Below, piece by piece: positions 1 through 5,924 of a stretch of 11,970 nucleotides of DNA. The position numbers and the translations under genes were made by a program. The DNA is from CAYUCE01 sp964443275. Lineage in GTDB: Bacteria > Bipolaricaulota > Bipolaricaulia > CAYUCE01. The notes beneath the pieces were generated by a model. It had not been told where the DNA came from, made no database searches, and saw nothing but the letters and a program-made list of their open reading frames with translations. The stretch covers positions 1-11,970 of the forward strand of contig CAYUCE010000056.1 in assembly GCA_964443275.1 (NCBI GenBank), read 5' to 3'. Position 1 is the first letter of the stretch. The number at the start of each line of letters is the position of its first letter.

Positions 1-1
1 T

Positions 2-121
2 TATGAGAACTTACCTGAACCGGAGTTAATCTGCCTAACACCGGAGGAATTTGAAGAGAGAAAGGATAGACAGGCCCATATTGTTAGTACCGCTCTGAAA
101 GAGGGAATCGAGGTTTCTTGA
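2..121 (+). CDS. C-terminal end of a probable nucleotidyltransferase-domain protein (partial)
   Basis: The window opens inside a reading frame that gives 39 residues and a TGA stop. The visible tail contains ELICLTPEEFEERKDRQ and ends LKEGIEVS. From family knowledge, this pattern (a hydrophobic strand, TPEEFEE, a charged helix, then a short 'eGi.v' end) is typical of the C-terminus of small stand-alone nucleotidyltransferase (MNT-like, Pol beta fold) proteins, which often pair with HEPN partners. The catalytic GSxxxGxxxxDxD part would lie upstream of the window and cannot be checked. No HEPN partner follows. The next gene is a type IV toxin-antitoxin pair about 380 bases downstream, so this end may belong to the same defence-type neighbourhood. 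The identification rests on a short tail only. Confidence 0.5.
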   Translation, partial: YENLPEPELICLTPEEFEERKDRQAHIVSTALKEGIEVS

Positions 122-377
122 GTAATGGCGGGGGGTTAGTGGAGGTTTTCAGGTGTAGGTCATACTTATCTTTAGTAAGTAGCTATCGAGGCAAACCGAT
201 AATTTCCCGTAAGGACCTTTCATCCTTTGGCCACTCCTAGCATAGTGGCACACTCAATATTTTTGTTTGACTTCTTATTCGGTTATTCAATTTGCTCACT
301 CCGCTAAAAGTTAACTTCCTACACCTTACTTAAGCTAAATAAGCAACAAGGTTGCCTAATTCAACCTCCTAACTGTA
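122..377. other. Intergenic stretch without a recognisable gene
   Basis: No frame here has a convincing start, ribosome site and length. Two small hairpins are visible: GCCACT/AGTGGC (230-235 and 244-249, followed about 8 bases later by a short T run), which could be a weak terminator for the gene ending at 121, and GCAAC/GTTGC (343-347 and 351-355). Short open stretches exist on both strands but are too short to call. Confidence 0.4.
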
Positions 378-415
378 TGTTTATTAAACAACCCTTGCTG
401 AATGGTTAATAAACA
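378..415. repeat. Inverted repeat 1 with TGTTTA core, upstream of AbiE-like pair
   Basis: TGTTTATTAA at 378-387 is matched exactly by its reverse complement TTAATAAACA at 406-415, a perfect 10-bp inverted repeat with an 18-base centre. The TGTTTA core recurs in the second inverted repeat at 434-491. From established knowledge, AbiEi antitoxins repress their own operon by binding inverted repeats in the promoter. The assignment as an operator here is inference from position and repetition. Confidence 0.6.
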
Positions 416-433
416 AAGGGTATTTATTCATCA

Positions 434-491
434 TTGTTTACTAAAAGCATCTTGATTAAAGATTATTAATCTGCTATATTAAAGTAAACAA
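434..491. repeat. Inverted repeat 2 bracketing the AbiE-like promoter
   Basis: TTGTTTACT (434-442) and its exact reverse complement AGTAAACAA (483-491) lie on either side of the predicted -35/-10 pair. The downstream arm overlaps the expected transcription start and touches the ribosome site. Binding of a dimer to both arms would cover the promoter. It shares the TGTTTA core with the repeat at 378-415, so four half-sites are present in about 115 bases. Confidence 0.6.
452..480 (+). promoter_or_regulatory. Predicted promoter of the AbiE-like operon
   Basis: TTGATT (452-457) and TATATT (475-480) are separated by exactly 17 bases and match sigma-A type elements at 4/6 and 5/6 positions. Transcription would begin near 487, giving a leader of roughly 16 bases that contains the AGAGGT ribosome site (491-496) ahead of the ATG at 503. 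Confidence 0.6.
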
Positions 492-502
492 GAGGTAAGC
501 TC

Positions 503-1564
503 ATGAATCTGCCATCTCGTCGAGAAATAAAGAATATAATTACTGACCTATTTGAAAATATGAATTTCAAGGTATCAGCAACCTTCGGCCAGGAAGAGAG
601 AATAGGAGCTGATCTAATACTTGAAATGACCAAAAATAGCGGCAATAAGATCTTTTTTGTGGTGGAGATTAAACGCCGTGCAACTATTCCCTCGCTTTCT
701 TCGGCTGTGGAGCAGGTCATAAAATATTCTGAGAAGATGGGGAGTGAGCAATATCATCCTCTGATTGTGGTTCCCTACATGGGAGGAGTCGGAGCCGAAT
801 TTTGTAGTTCAAATGATATCTCCTGGCTTGATCTCTCCGGCAATGCTCATATTGAAGCAGGCAACATGTATATTCATATCGAAGGAAAGGAAAATCAATA
901 TAAGTCCCCAGGAAGGCCGTCTAACGTGTTTGCTCCAAAGAGTTCCCGGGTAGCTCGGTACTTATTAATGCACCCTAATGAATCCATCCGCCAAAAGGTC
1001 CTTGTTGGAGAAACGGGTTTGACGCGTGGCTATGTAAGCAAAATAGTTAAACGATTAATGGAGAAGGACTTGATACAGAAGCAGGATTTATACATAAAGG
1101 TTCGTGACCCTGATGTTATGCTGGAAGCCTGGCGGGAAAAATACGATTTTGAAGATCATAAGATTATTCGGGGAGTTATTCCAGCGAAATCAAGCCAAAA
1201 AATGATAAGGAAATTGGCAAAGCAATTTGAGGCTCAATCAATTTATTACGCTGCCACCGGGCTGGGAGCTGCCTGGTTATATACTGAGTATGCAGACTTT
1301 AGAGTAGCGAGTTTTTATTTAAAGGATGAACCGGATGAGGAGTTATTAGATACAATCACCTTTAAGAAGGTCAAAAAAGGGCACAATATATGGCTCATAG
1401 TCCCGAAGGACGAAGGCGTCTTCCACGGTAGCAAGCACAAACATGATGTCCGATGTGTTCATCCCGTCCAGCTATATTTAGATTTAATTAAGGGTCACCC
1501 CGAAAGGGCAAAAGACGCCGCTAAGTCAATCAGAAATAACTGTATCAACTGGGAAGAGTTTTAA
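503..1564 (+). CDS. AbiEi-like antitoxin/regulator with N-terminal PD-(D/E)XK-like domain
   Basis: A 353-residue protein starting at ATG 503, with AGAGGT six bases upstream. Residues 1-130 resemble a PD-(D/E)XK nuclease core: GAD37L, then VVE55IK57, then Q71VIKY75 (the QxxxY of RecB-like nucleases). The segment ISWLDLSGN (106-114) follows. Residues about 148-191 form a winged helix-turn-helix (SRVARYLLMHP, then LTRGYVSKIVKRLMEKDLI). The C-terminal half has the AbiEi-type pattern YYAATGLGAAWLYTEY and ends with HPVQLYLDL and GHPERAKDAAKSIR. From family knowledge, AbiEi proteins are the antitoxins and autorepressors of type IV systems. The stop is one base before the next start, so the two genes are coupled. 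Whether the nuclease-like part is catalytic is inference; it could be a degenerate scaffold. Confidence 0.8.
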   Translation: MNLPSRREIKNIITDLFENMNFKVSATFGQEERIGADLILEMTKNSGNKIFFVVEIKRRATIPSLSSAVEQVIKYSEKMGSEQYHPLIVVPYMGGVGAEFCSSNDISWLDLSGNAHIEAGNMYIHIEGKENQYKSPGRPSNVFAPKSSRVARYLLMHPNESIRQKVLVGETGLTRGYVSKIVKRLMEKDLIQKQDLYIKVRDPDVMLEAWREKYDFEDHKIIRGVIPAKSSQKMIRKLAKQFEAQSIYYAATGLGAAWLYTEYADFRVASFYLKDEPDEELLDTITFKKVKKGHNIWLIVPKDEGVFHGSKHKHDVRCVHPVQLYLDLIKGHPERAKDAAKSIRNNCINWEEF

Positions 1565-1565
1565 T

Positions 1566-2438
1566 ATGGTCAACGAAAAGCCCTATACGGAGGGAGGCTA
1601 TTCTCTCGGTGAATTAGAGGGGGTAAAACTCACCTATTTGTTTGTTGCCACGAAGTTGGGTGATCTTATAGAGAACATAGTTGTTGTGGGTGGGCTGGTT
1701 CCGAACTTGCTTATAGACCAGGGGAAAATGGGGGAAAACAGGACCGATGCACTTTCATGCCACGTTGGCACTCGAGACCTGGATATCGGTCTTTCGCTGG
1801 GTTTGCTGGAAAAGAGTCAATATTCCGAGATTTCAAAACGTTTGAAAAGAGCAGGTTTCGCAAATGAGATCAAGGACAGCGGGGAACCAAGAACACATAG
1901 GTGGAATCTGAAAACCCATTGTTTAGATGCTAAAATTGATTTCTTGATTAGTCCTTCAGGGGAAGAGGAAAAGGGTGGAGAAATAAAAAATTTGGAAGAG
2001 GATTTCTCGGCTATTATAACTCCTGGATTGAATTTAGCATTTGAAGACTGTGAGAAAATTCAGATTGAAGGTGAGATTCCCGAAGGGGGTATCACCAAAC
2101 GAAAACTAAACGTTTGTGGGCCGGCCGCATTTGTGATCCTTAAGAGTCTTGCATTCGAAATAAGAAACGAGAATAAGGATGCTTATGACTTGTTTTATGT
2201 CCTTCGCAATTTTGAAAAAGGCATGGATGAAATAGCAGCACGATTTGACGAATTCGATGATCAACAGGAAGTCCGTCATGCCCTAGAGATTCTGGAACGA
2301 GATTTCACGGAGGAGGACAATATCGGACCTGTCAGTGTTGCAAATTTCATAGAAAGCAGGCCGCAGGAAGAAATAAGGGCTGATGTGGTGGCTTTCATCG
2401 GAGATTTCTTGAGTAAGATTTCGAGAAATAGGGGATAA
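1566..2438 (+). CDS. AbiEii-like nucleotidyltransferase toxin
   Basis: A 290-residue protein beginning at ATG 1566, one base after the upstream stop, so translation is probably coupled. The Pol beta-type nucleotidyltransferase motifs are present: VVVGG43 followed by TRD71LD73 (first metal-binding pair), LDAKID125F (third acidic residue), and K193 ... NENK204DAYD208L, the lysine/KDxxDL motif typical of AbiEii/AbiGii proteins. From family knowledge, AbiEii acts as a cytoplasmic growth-arresting toxin thought to transfer nucleotides, with known members of related groups modifying tRNA; its target here is unknown. All motif residues look intact, so it should be active. The gap between GG and DxD (about 28 residues) is longer than in many family members and contains TDALSCHVG. 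Family assignment is fairly secure; substrate is not. Confidence 0.75.
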   Translation: MVNEKPYTEGGYSLGELEGVKLTYLFVATKLGDLIENIVVVGGLVPNLLIDQGKMGENRTDALSCHVGTRDLDIGLSLGLLEKSQYSEISKRLKRAGFANEIKDSGEPRTHRWNLKTHCLDAKIDFLISPSGEEEKGGEIKNLEEDFSAIITPGLNLAFEDCEKIQIEGEIPEGGITKRKLNVCGPAAFVILKSLAFEIRNENKDAYDLFYVLRNFEKGMDEIAARFDEFDDQQEVRHALEILERDFTEEDNIGPVSVANFIESRPQEEIRADVVAFIGDFLSKISRNRG

Positions 2439-2490
2439 ACCTAGAATCTTAAATCCAAATTCTCTTTTCCTCCACTATAAATGGTTTAGA

Positions 2491-2764
2491 TCACCTTTCT
2501 TTTTCAACAGCCGTATCTTGAATAGCCTTCTCCGTTATCGCACACAGAAAATATTTTTTATCAGCGGAATATGCTTGTTTGAAAAAATCCATGTAATGAT
2601 CAATCTATTAAACTCAGGATTTGTGGATGATACAAGATCCTGTGGGAGATCATAGAAAAATCCTTATCAAAGATGTGGTGATTATAAGAAGCTATAAGGA
2701 ATACAGGTAAGAATTTGACTTTTTGTAATGAACATCTTATACTCAGACCAATGAAAATAATAGT
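2491..2764 (-). pseudogene. Possible frameshifted gene remnant, unrecognised
   Basis: On the minus strand an open frame (2764-2600) gives a protein-like stretch including FLPVFLIASYNHHIFDKDF and ISHRILYHPQILSLID. Just where it stops, another frame (2604-2491) continues with IDHYMDFFKQAYSADKKYF and ends AIQDTAVEKER. Neither part has a ribosome site, and the open region begins right after a stop rather than a start codon. The two pieces meet within about five bases, as expected if one indel broke a single gene. I do not recognise the family. The base composition is AT-rich, so chance is a real alternative. Confidence 0.25.
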
Positions 2765-2840
2765 TTACACTTTATAAATAATTTTGGCTTACCTTTTTGA
2801 GACAATTAAAAAGAGGTTCCCAGGCCAAAAGCCTCAGTAA

Positions 2841-2933
2841 TTAACATTCTTTGTGTCGCAAAGCTCGGCGGAAACTAACTGCGAAATTTATAAAAGTAGA
2901 GTATCCAAAAACTTCGGCAATTAATTTGGACAT
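2841..2933 (-). pseudogene. Possible 5' fragment of a NotI-like endonuclease-type gene
   Basis: Starting at the ATG at 2933 (minus) the frame reads MSKLIAEVFGYSTFIN and ends RRALRHKEC before a TAA, 30 residues in all. The IAEVFGY opening and the R-HKEC end recall, from memory, the N-terminus of a group of NotI-like restriction proteins, in which the Cys is followed by PF. There is no ribosome site on this strand, and the same bases carry the ribosome site of the plus-strand gene at 2950, so this may be chance. Confidence 0.18.
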
Positions 2934-2949
2934 AAAGGAGGTGTGAATT

Positions 2950-3129
2950 ATGCCGGGCGCATGTGGTTTAGCTTGTGAGGTTTGTGGTCTTAGAGAAAAG
3001 GGAATTTGTGCTACCAGCGGTGGTTGCGTACCTGGAACGGATCCAGAAGCTCCAAAGAAACTGGAGAATTTCAAAGAAGCACTGGGTCAACCTTGTCTTA
3101 TTGGAATCGAAGAAAATCAAAGTTCGTGA
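2950..3129 (+). pseudogene. Truncated Cys-rich DUF3795-like protein
   Basis: AAAGGAGGTG (2935-2944) precedes the ATG at 2950 with ideal spacing. The 59-residue product opens MPGACGLACEVCGLREKGIC, followed by GGCVPGTD and KKLENFKEALGQPC. The cysteines C5, C9, C12, C20, C26 and C49 and the CGLxCxxC pattern match the N-terminal half of DUF3795-type proteins, a family of uncharacterised small cysteine-rich (probably metal-binding) proteins. Normal members continue past the PC motif with further cysteines. Here the frame runs into IGIEENQSS and stops, and no other frame supplies the missing cysteines. I therefore read it as the 5' half of a gene joined to unrelated DNA near 3100. It may still be translated, given its strong ribosome site. 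Confidence 0.55.
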
Positions 3130-3271
3130 AATAAGAGGTGATTTTGACTATCCAAGGGGACGTATTAAAGCTTTTGGGCTTATTAAAATTGCCTTTGTTA
3201 ACATCATATCCGATTGGAGCATCCGTGAAACGGCGGCCGCTGACGACATCAACAAATTAGGGCTTATATAA
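3108..3271 (+). pseudogene. Coding-like 3' tail of an unidentified gene
   Basis: Behind the break in the Cys-rich gene, a different plus frame stays open to TAA at 3269-3271 and reads like protein: KKIKVREIRGDFDYPRG, then KAFGLIKIAFVNIISDW and TAAADDINKLGLI. It has no start or ribosome site of its own. The pattern of a strand, G(D/E)F and a late DDIxKLGL helix faintly recalls C-termini of flavodoxin-like proteins, but I cannot assign it. The upstream part of this frame (from 2975) is only a shadow of the Cys-rich gene. It is most simply the end of a second gene fused here by deletion. Confidence 0.35.
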
Positions 3272-3296
3272 AAGTATCAACCAGGAGGTGATAAAT

Positions 3297-3497
3297 ATGT
3301 CCGTAGAAGAAAATAAAGCTTTAGTCTGCCGATTGATGGAGGAAGTCTGGAACCAGAAAAACCTGGCAGCATTAGATGAAATCACTGCCCCTGAGTTTAC
3401 CTTTAACTACCCTCTCCCCGGACTGGAGTCTAACCGGGAGGGCTATAAACAAACTACCTATTTTGGGGCTATAGTAATGAAAATTAGATCAGTATAG
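3297..3497 (+). pseudogene. Truncated SnoaL-like (NTF2-fold) protein
   Basis: AGGAGGTG at 3283-3290 sits six bases ahead of the ATG at 3297, which decides the start; the in-frame GTG at 3288 lies within the ribosome site itself. The 66-residue product reads MSVEENKALVCRLMEEVWNQ, then NLAALDEITAPEF, then PLPGLESNREGYKQ. This is the normal N-terminal third of SnoaL-like ester cyclase/NTF2-fold proteins, usually about 130-150 residues. After YKQ the family continues into a helix and sheet that are missing; instead there is TTYFGAIVMKIRSV and a stop. The last 14 bases overlap the 3' end of the convergent coiled-coil gene. It looks like a 5' fragment whose remainder was lost when the neighbour was joined. 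Confidence 0.6.
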
Positions 3498-4710
3498 CCG
3501 CGGTGACCGCTATTAACCCGGCAACCACACAAAGAGCACCCACATTGTCACTTACCAAGCTTTCTATAAAAGGTTTTATTTCTTCAGTTTCTTTCAGTTG
3601 TGATTTAATTGTCTGAACACTTTCCTCCAATTTAGTTAGCCTATCGTTGTATTCTGAATCAAGAGAAGAAATATCTTGAGCTAAAACGCTTGTTTTCTGT
3701 TTGTATGCTCTTTGCTCTTCTTGCAGATCCTGAAGCGTTGATTTAATAGAAGATATTTTATAGCTTGTACCCTCCTCTATTTCACCGATGTATTCTTTTA
3801 CGGCTGAGAGCCGATTTTCTATTGTAACCAGCTTTGAGGAAACTCTGTTTAGTCCTTCTTTTACTTCCGAAAGTTTAAGCTCTCCTTGATCAGCTCTTGA
3901 TGATAAATTGGCCAAGTCAGTTTTAAGATCTGCTACCGATGATCGAACTTGAGTGAGCTGTTCAGAATGCTTACCGGCGGCATTACTGAGATCAGAGACA
4001 GTCGATTGAAGCTGACCGATTGTCTGGGCATGGCCAGCTATACTGCTGTTAATTTCTTCTATTTCAGGCTGGAGCTTATCAAGTAAGCTGGAATGGTTTT
4101 CAACGGCGTTATTGAGACTATTAACTTTTGCCTGAATCCCCTCTAATTTGGATGAGTTTTTATCTAGAGCATTGTTTAAATCAACTGTTGTCGATTCAAG
4201 TTCAGCAAGTTCGGCAGAATGGTTGCTTGTTTTATGGTCAAGATCGGCTATTTTTTGCTCTAGTATCTGAACTTTTCCTTCGCTGTTGTCCAACCTAATT
4301 TGGAGGGCTTTGATCAAATCTTTATTATCAGTAACCTGTTCAGATAACTTACTTACCGTCTCGTTTAACTGGATTACGGTTGGTTCTAGCTTCTTTAATT
4401 TCTCTACCGTTTCATTTATGCTGGACAGCCTCCCTTCAACCGCTTTATATTTGAAAGTAAGGTCCTTAGTCATCTCTTTATTGGTACTAACCTTGGGTAA
4501 TATCGATTCTATGTCTCTTGACATTTTATTTTCCAGTTTCAATACTTCCACGGAAATAGATTTAATGGTATCTTGTAAATCCACAATGGTGTTTTCCAAG
4601 TTTGAAATTTCTTCTTCAACCTTGACTTCATCCTCGGCCAAAACCAATACTGCCAGGGAAGAAAATATCACTAGGACTGCTAAAATAATAGAAAGTTTTC
4701 GTCTCCCCAT
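3484..4710 (-). CDS. Exported or membrane-tethered coiled-coil protein with 21-residue repeats
   Basis: A 408-residue protein starting at 4710 with AAAGGAGGT (4718-4726) seven bases upstream. Residues 1-25 form a signal peptide or N-terminal anchor (MGRRK, a hydrophobic run, then VLVLA followed by EDE, a plausible cleavage site). Residues 27-385 are almost entirely heptad coiled coil rich in L, S, E, K and N, without enzymatic motifs. From 162 to 287 six units of exactly 21 residues repeat. Residues 390-408 (VGALCVVAGLIAVTAAILI) are a C-terminal membrane segment ending at the stop, with no charged tail. An extracytoplasmic rod held at its C-terminus, or at both ends, is likely. I do not recognise a named family. 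Its 3' end overlaps the truncated SnoaL-like gene by 14 bases. Confidence 0.8.
   Translation of the reverse strand: MGRRKLSIILAVLVIFSSLAVLVLAEDEVKVEEEISNLENTIVDLQDTIKSISVEVLKLENKMSRDIESILPKVSTNKEMTKDLTFKYKAVEGRLSSINETVEKLKKLEPTVIQLNETVSKLSEQVTDNKDLIKALQIRLDNSEGKVQILEQKIADLDHKTSNHSAELAELESTTVDLNNALDKNSSKLEGIQAKVNSLNNAVENHSSLLDKLQPEIEEINSSIAGHAQTIGQLQSTVSDLSNAAGKHSEQLTQVRSSVADLKTDLANLSSRADQGELKLSEVKEGLNRVSSKLVTIENRLSAVKEYIGEIEEGTSYKISSIKSTLQDLQEEQRAYKQKTSVLAQDISSLDSEYNDRLTKLEESVQTIKSQLKETEEIKPFIESLVSDNVGALCVVAGLIAVTAAILI
3850..4227 (-). repeat. Six tandem 63-base units encoding 21-residue coiled-coil repeats
   Basis: Residues 162-287 of the coiled-coil protein divide into 21-residue units (three heptads each). 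Unit starts are SNHSAEL, DKNSSKL, ENHSSLL, AGHAQTI, GKHSEQL and ANLSSRA. Positions 164, 206, 227 and 248 are His and position 185 is Asn, exactly 21 apart. Each unit ends in a pattern like VxxLNNA. The last unit has drifted. The nucleotide sequences differ, so the duplication is old or kept by selection on the protein. Confidence 0.7.
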
Positions 4711-4925
4711 TCTAACTACCTCCTTTGGGTAACTTCTCAGCTTAAATATAGCAGAATTGGTTTCTAATATAAGTTATCTCAATTACGTCTAAGCAGTAAG
4801 CAAATCTAAAATACTGCATATTTGTGATCTGATAAATTTATATGAATCCGCCCTTTGATTTAGCGTGGATTGCAAGCATTCCTGCTCTATGATCGATATC
4901 AAGATAGATAAGGGAAATATGGGAA

Positions 4926-5097
4926 CTAAACCTTACTAAACCAGAGGGGATTAACTTTCCAGTATTTGGCTGGATCAAGTTTTAATTTGAGCTGCTTTTG
5001 AGCATATGTTAAAGTTATATCCCCGGCAGCCAAGATGGATTTGATCCATAGGTTTTAGTTTTTTGGGAAACTGAGAAGCTAACCAATTGATAGTTTC
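4926..5097 (-). pseudogene. Frameshifted gene remnant, unrecognised
   Basis: On the minus strand one frame (from 5097) reads ETINWLASQFPKKLKPMDQI. Within the shared bases near 5040 the adjacent frame takes over with IKSILAAGDITLTYAQ, then KLDPAKYWKVNPLWFSKV, ending at TAG 4926-4928. Both halves look like ordinary protein sequence with soluble-helix composition, and they abut. That is the usual appearance of a gene broken by one indel. There is no start or ribosome site, so the 5' part is missing or decayed. I do not recognise the family. The remaining part of the 4733-5141 gap shows nothing convincing. Confidence 0.4.
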
Positions 5098-5115
5098 TTA
5101 TCTTTTAAGTAAAGA
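5087..5115 (+). promoter_or_regulatory. Weak candidate promoter of the PHP-domain gene
   Basis: TTGATA (5087-5092) is a good -35 match and lies 17 bases before TAAAGA (5110-5115), a poor -10. The position, about 20 bases upstream of the expected leader end, is suitable, and no better pair is seen closer to the start. Confidence 0.25.
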
Positions 5116-5141
5116 AAATACGTATCAAGGACAACAAACAG

Positions 5142-5849
5142 ATGAAAAATCCAGGATTATGCCCTTATGACTATCATATTCATACTAGCGCTTCGGATGG
5201 AAAATATGATCCGGAAGAAGTGGTAATGATCGCCCAAAAGGTGGGGATGAAATCGATGGCCATAACCGATCATCATACATTTGAGGGAATAAGAAAGATT
5301 ATGAAAGCGGGGATGGTAGAAAATATGAACCTGATCCCGGGAATAGAAATAGAAGCCGGTAATACTACTAAAATGTTTCACATTCTGGCCTATTTTAGGG
5401 ACCTTCCTCCTGAAGGTACGGCAAAAGATATCTTACAAAGCATGCGAAAATCCTTCTTCCAAAAAATGAAAAGGTACATCGGTTCGAATTTAATCAGCCA
5501 GGGGGAAATTGAAAAAGCAATCGCCCTCATAAAAAAAGTTAAACAACTAGGCGGAGTGCCGGTTTTAGCTCATCCTTTTACTTTAGGACTTAAGAGAAAC
5601 CGGCTGGATGCGTTGATAAAAACATTGGTAGACTCAGGCCTAGAAGGACTGGAAATCTATAACTCAAGAGACAGGCTAAGAAAGCTTAAGGCCAAAGCGG
5701 ATAATGAATTTCTCCTACAACTGGCAGATGAGTACCGGTTGGCAAAAATAGCCGGAAGCGATTATCACGGCAGGGGTGAATCCGAGATTGGAAATATCCC
5801 ACCTAAATATTGTTCTAAGGATCTTTATAAAAAACTAAAAATCCAGTAA
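5142..5849 (+). CDS. PHP-domain metal-dependent phosphoesterase (RNase AM/YciV-like), short form
   Basis: A 235-residue protein with a complete set of PHP-fold metal ligands: H12 and H14 (DYHIHTSASDG), D19, H44 (ITDHHTFEG), E69 (IPGIEIEA), H80, H144 (VLAHP), and D207 and H209 (GSDYHG). From family knowledge, the closest well-studied relatives (YciV/RNase AM, about 290 residues) are manganese-type enzymes that remove 3'-phosphate from nucleoside 3',5'-bisphosphates or degrade short RNA 5' to 3'. This protein is some 50-60 residues shorter. The helical insert that normally lies between the E/H ligands and LAHP is reduced to a stretch around residues 95-138. The exact substrate is therefore unclear. 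A weak AAGGA site (5127-5131) precedes the ATG by ten bases. It converges with the phosphofructokinase gene across 75 bases with no clear intrinsic terminator. Confidence 0.75.
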   Translation: MKNPGLCPYDYHIHTSASDGKYDPEEVVMIAQKVGMKSMAITDHHTFEGIRKIMKAGMVENMNLIPGIEIEAGNTTKMFHILAYFRDLPPEGTAKDILQSMRKSFFQKMKRYIGSNLISQGEIEKAIALIKKVKQLGGVPVLAHPFTLGLKRNRLDALIKTLVDSGLEGLEIYNSRDRLRKLKAKADNEFLLQLADEYRLAKIAGSDYHGRGESEIGNIPPKYCSKDLYKKLKIQ

Positions 5850-5924
5850 AAGCCAACTCAAACTTCTAGGTTCAGTAAATTTTATCCACTGATGTAAAAT
5901 CTGATCTTTTAAAATCCACTTACC

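Noticed and set aside
122..300. Short open frames on both strands, including a minus-strand EWPKDERSLREIIGLPR stretch
   Set aside because: Only 17-35 codons, bounded by stops, without start or ribosome site, and no abutting frame that would complete a gene.
2627..2710. 27-codon plus-strand frame with AGGA seven bases upstream, reading MIQDPVGDHRKILIKDVV
   Set aside because: It looks protein-like but is very short and is antisense to the possible minus-strand remnant; I cannot tell which strand, if either, was coding.
2975..3107. Upstream part of a 98-codon plus frame beginning with GTG
   Set aside because: It is the shadow of the Cys-rich DUF3795-like frame, which has the ribosome site and the family motif.
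4733..4925. Minus-strand open stretch of about 47 codons and a TATATT box upstream of the coiled-coil gene
   Set aside because: The open stretch lacks a good start and a family pattern; the TATATT has no usable -35 at normal spacing.
5850..5924. Possible bidirectional terminator between the PHP and pfkA genes
   Set aside because: Only a weak 5-bp stem (TCAGT/ACTGA, 12-base loop) is present, AT-rich and not followed directly by a T run.
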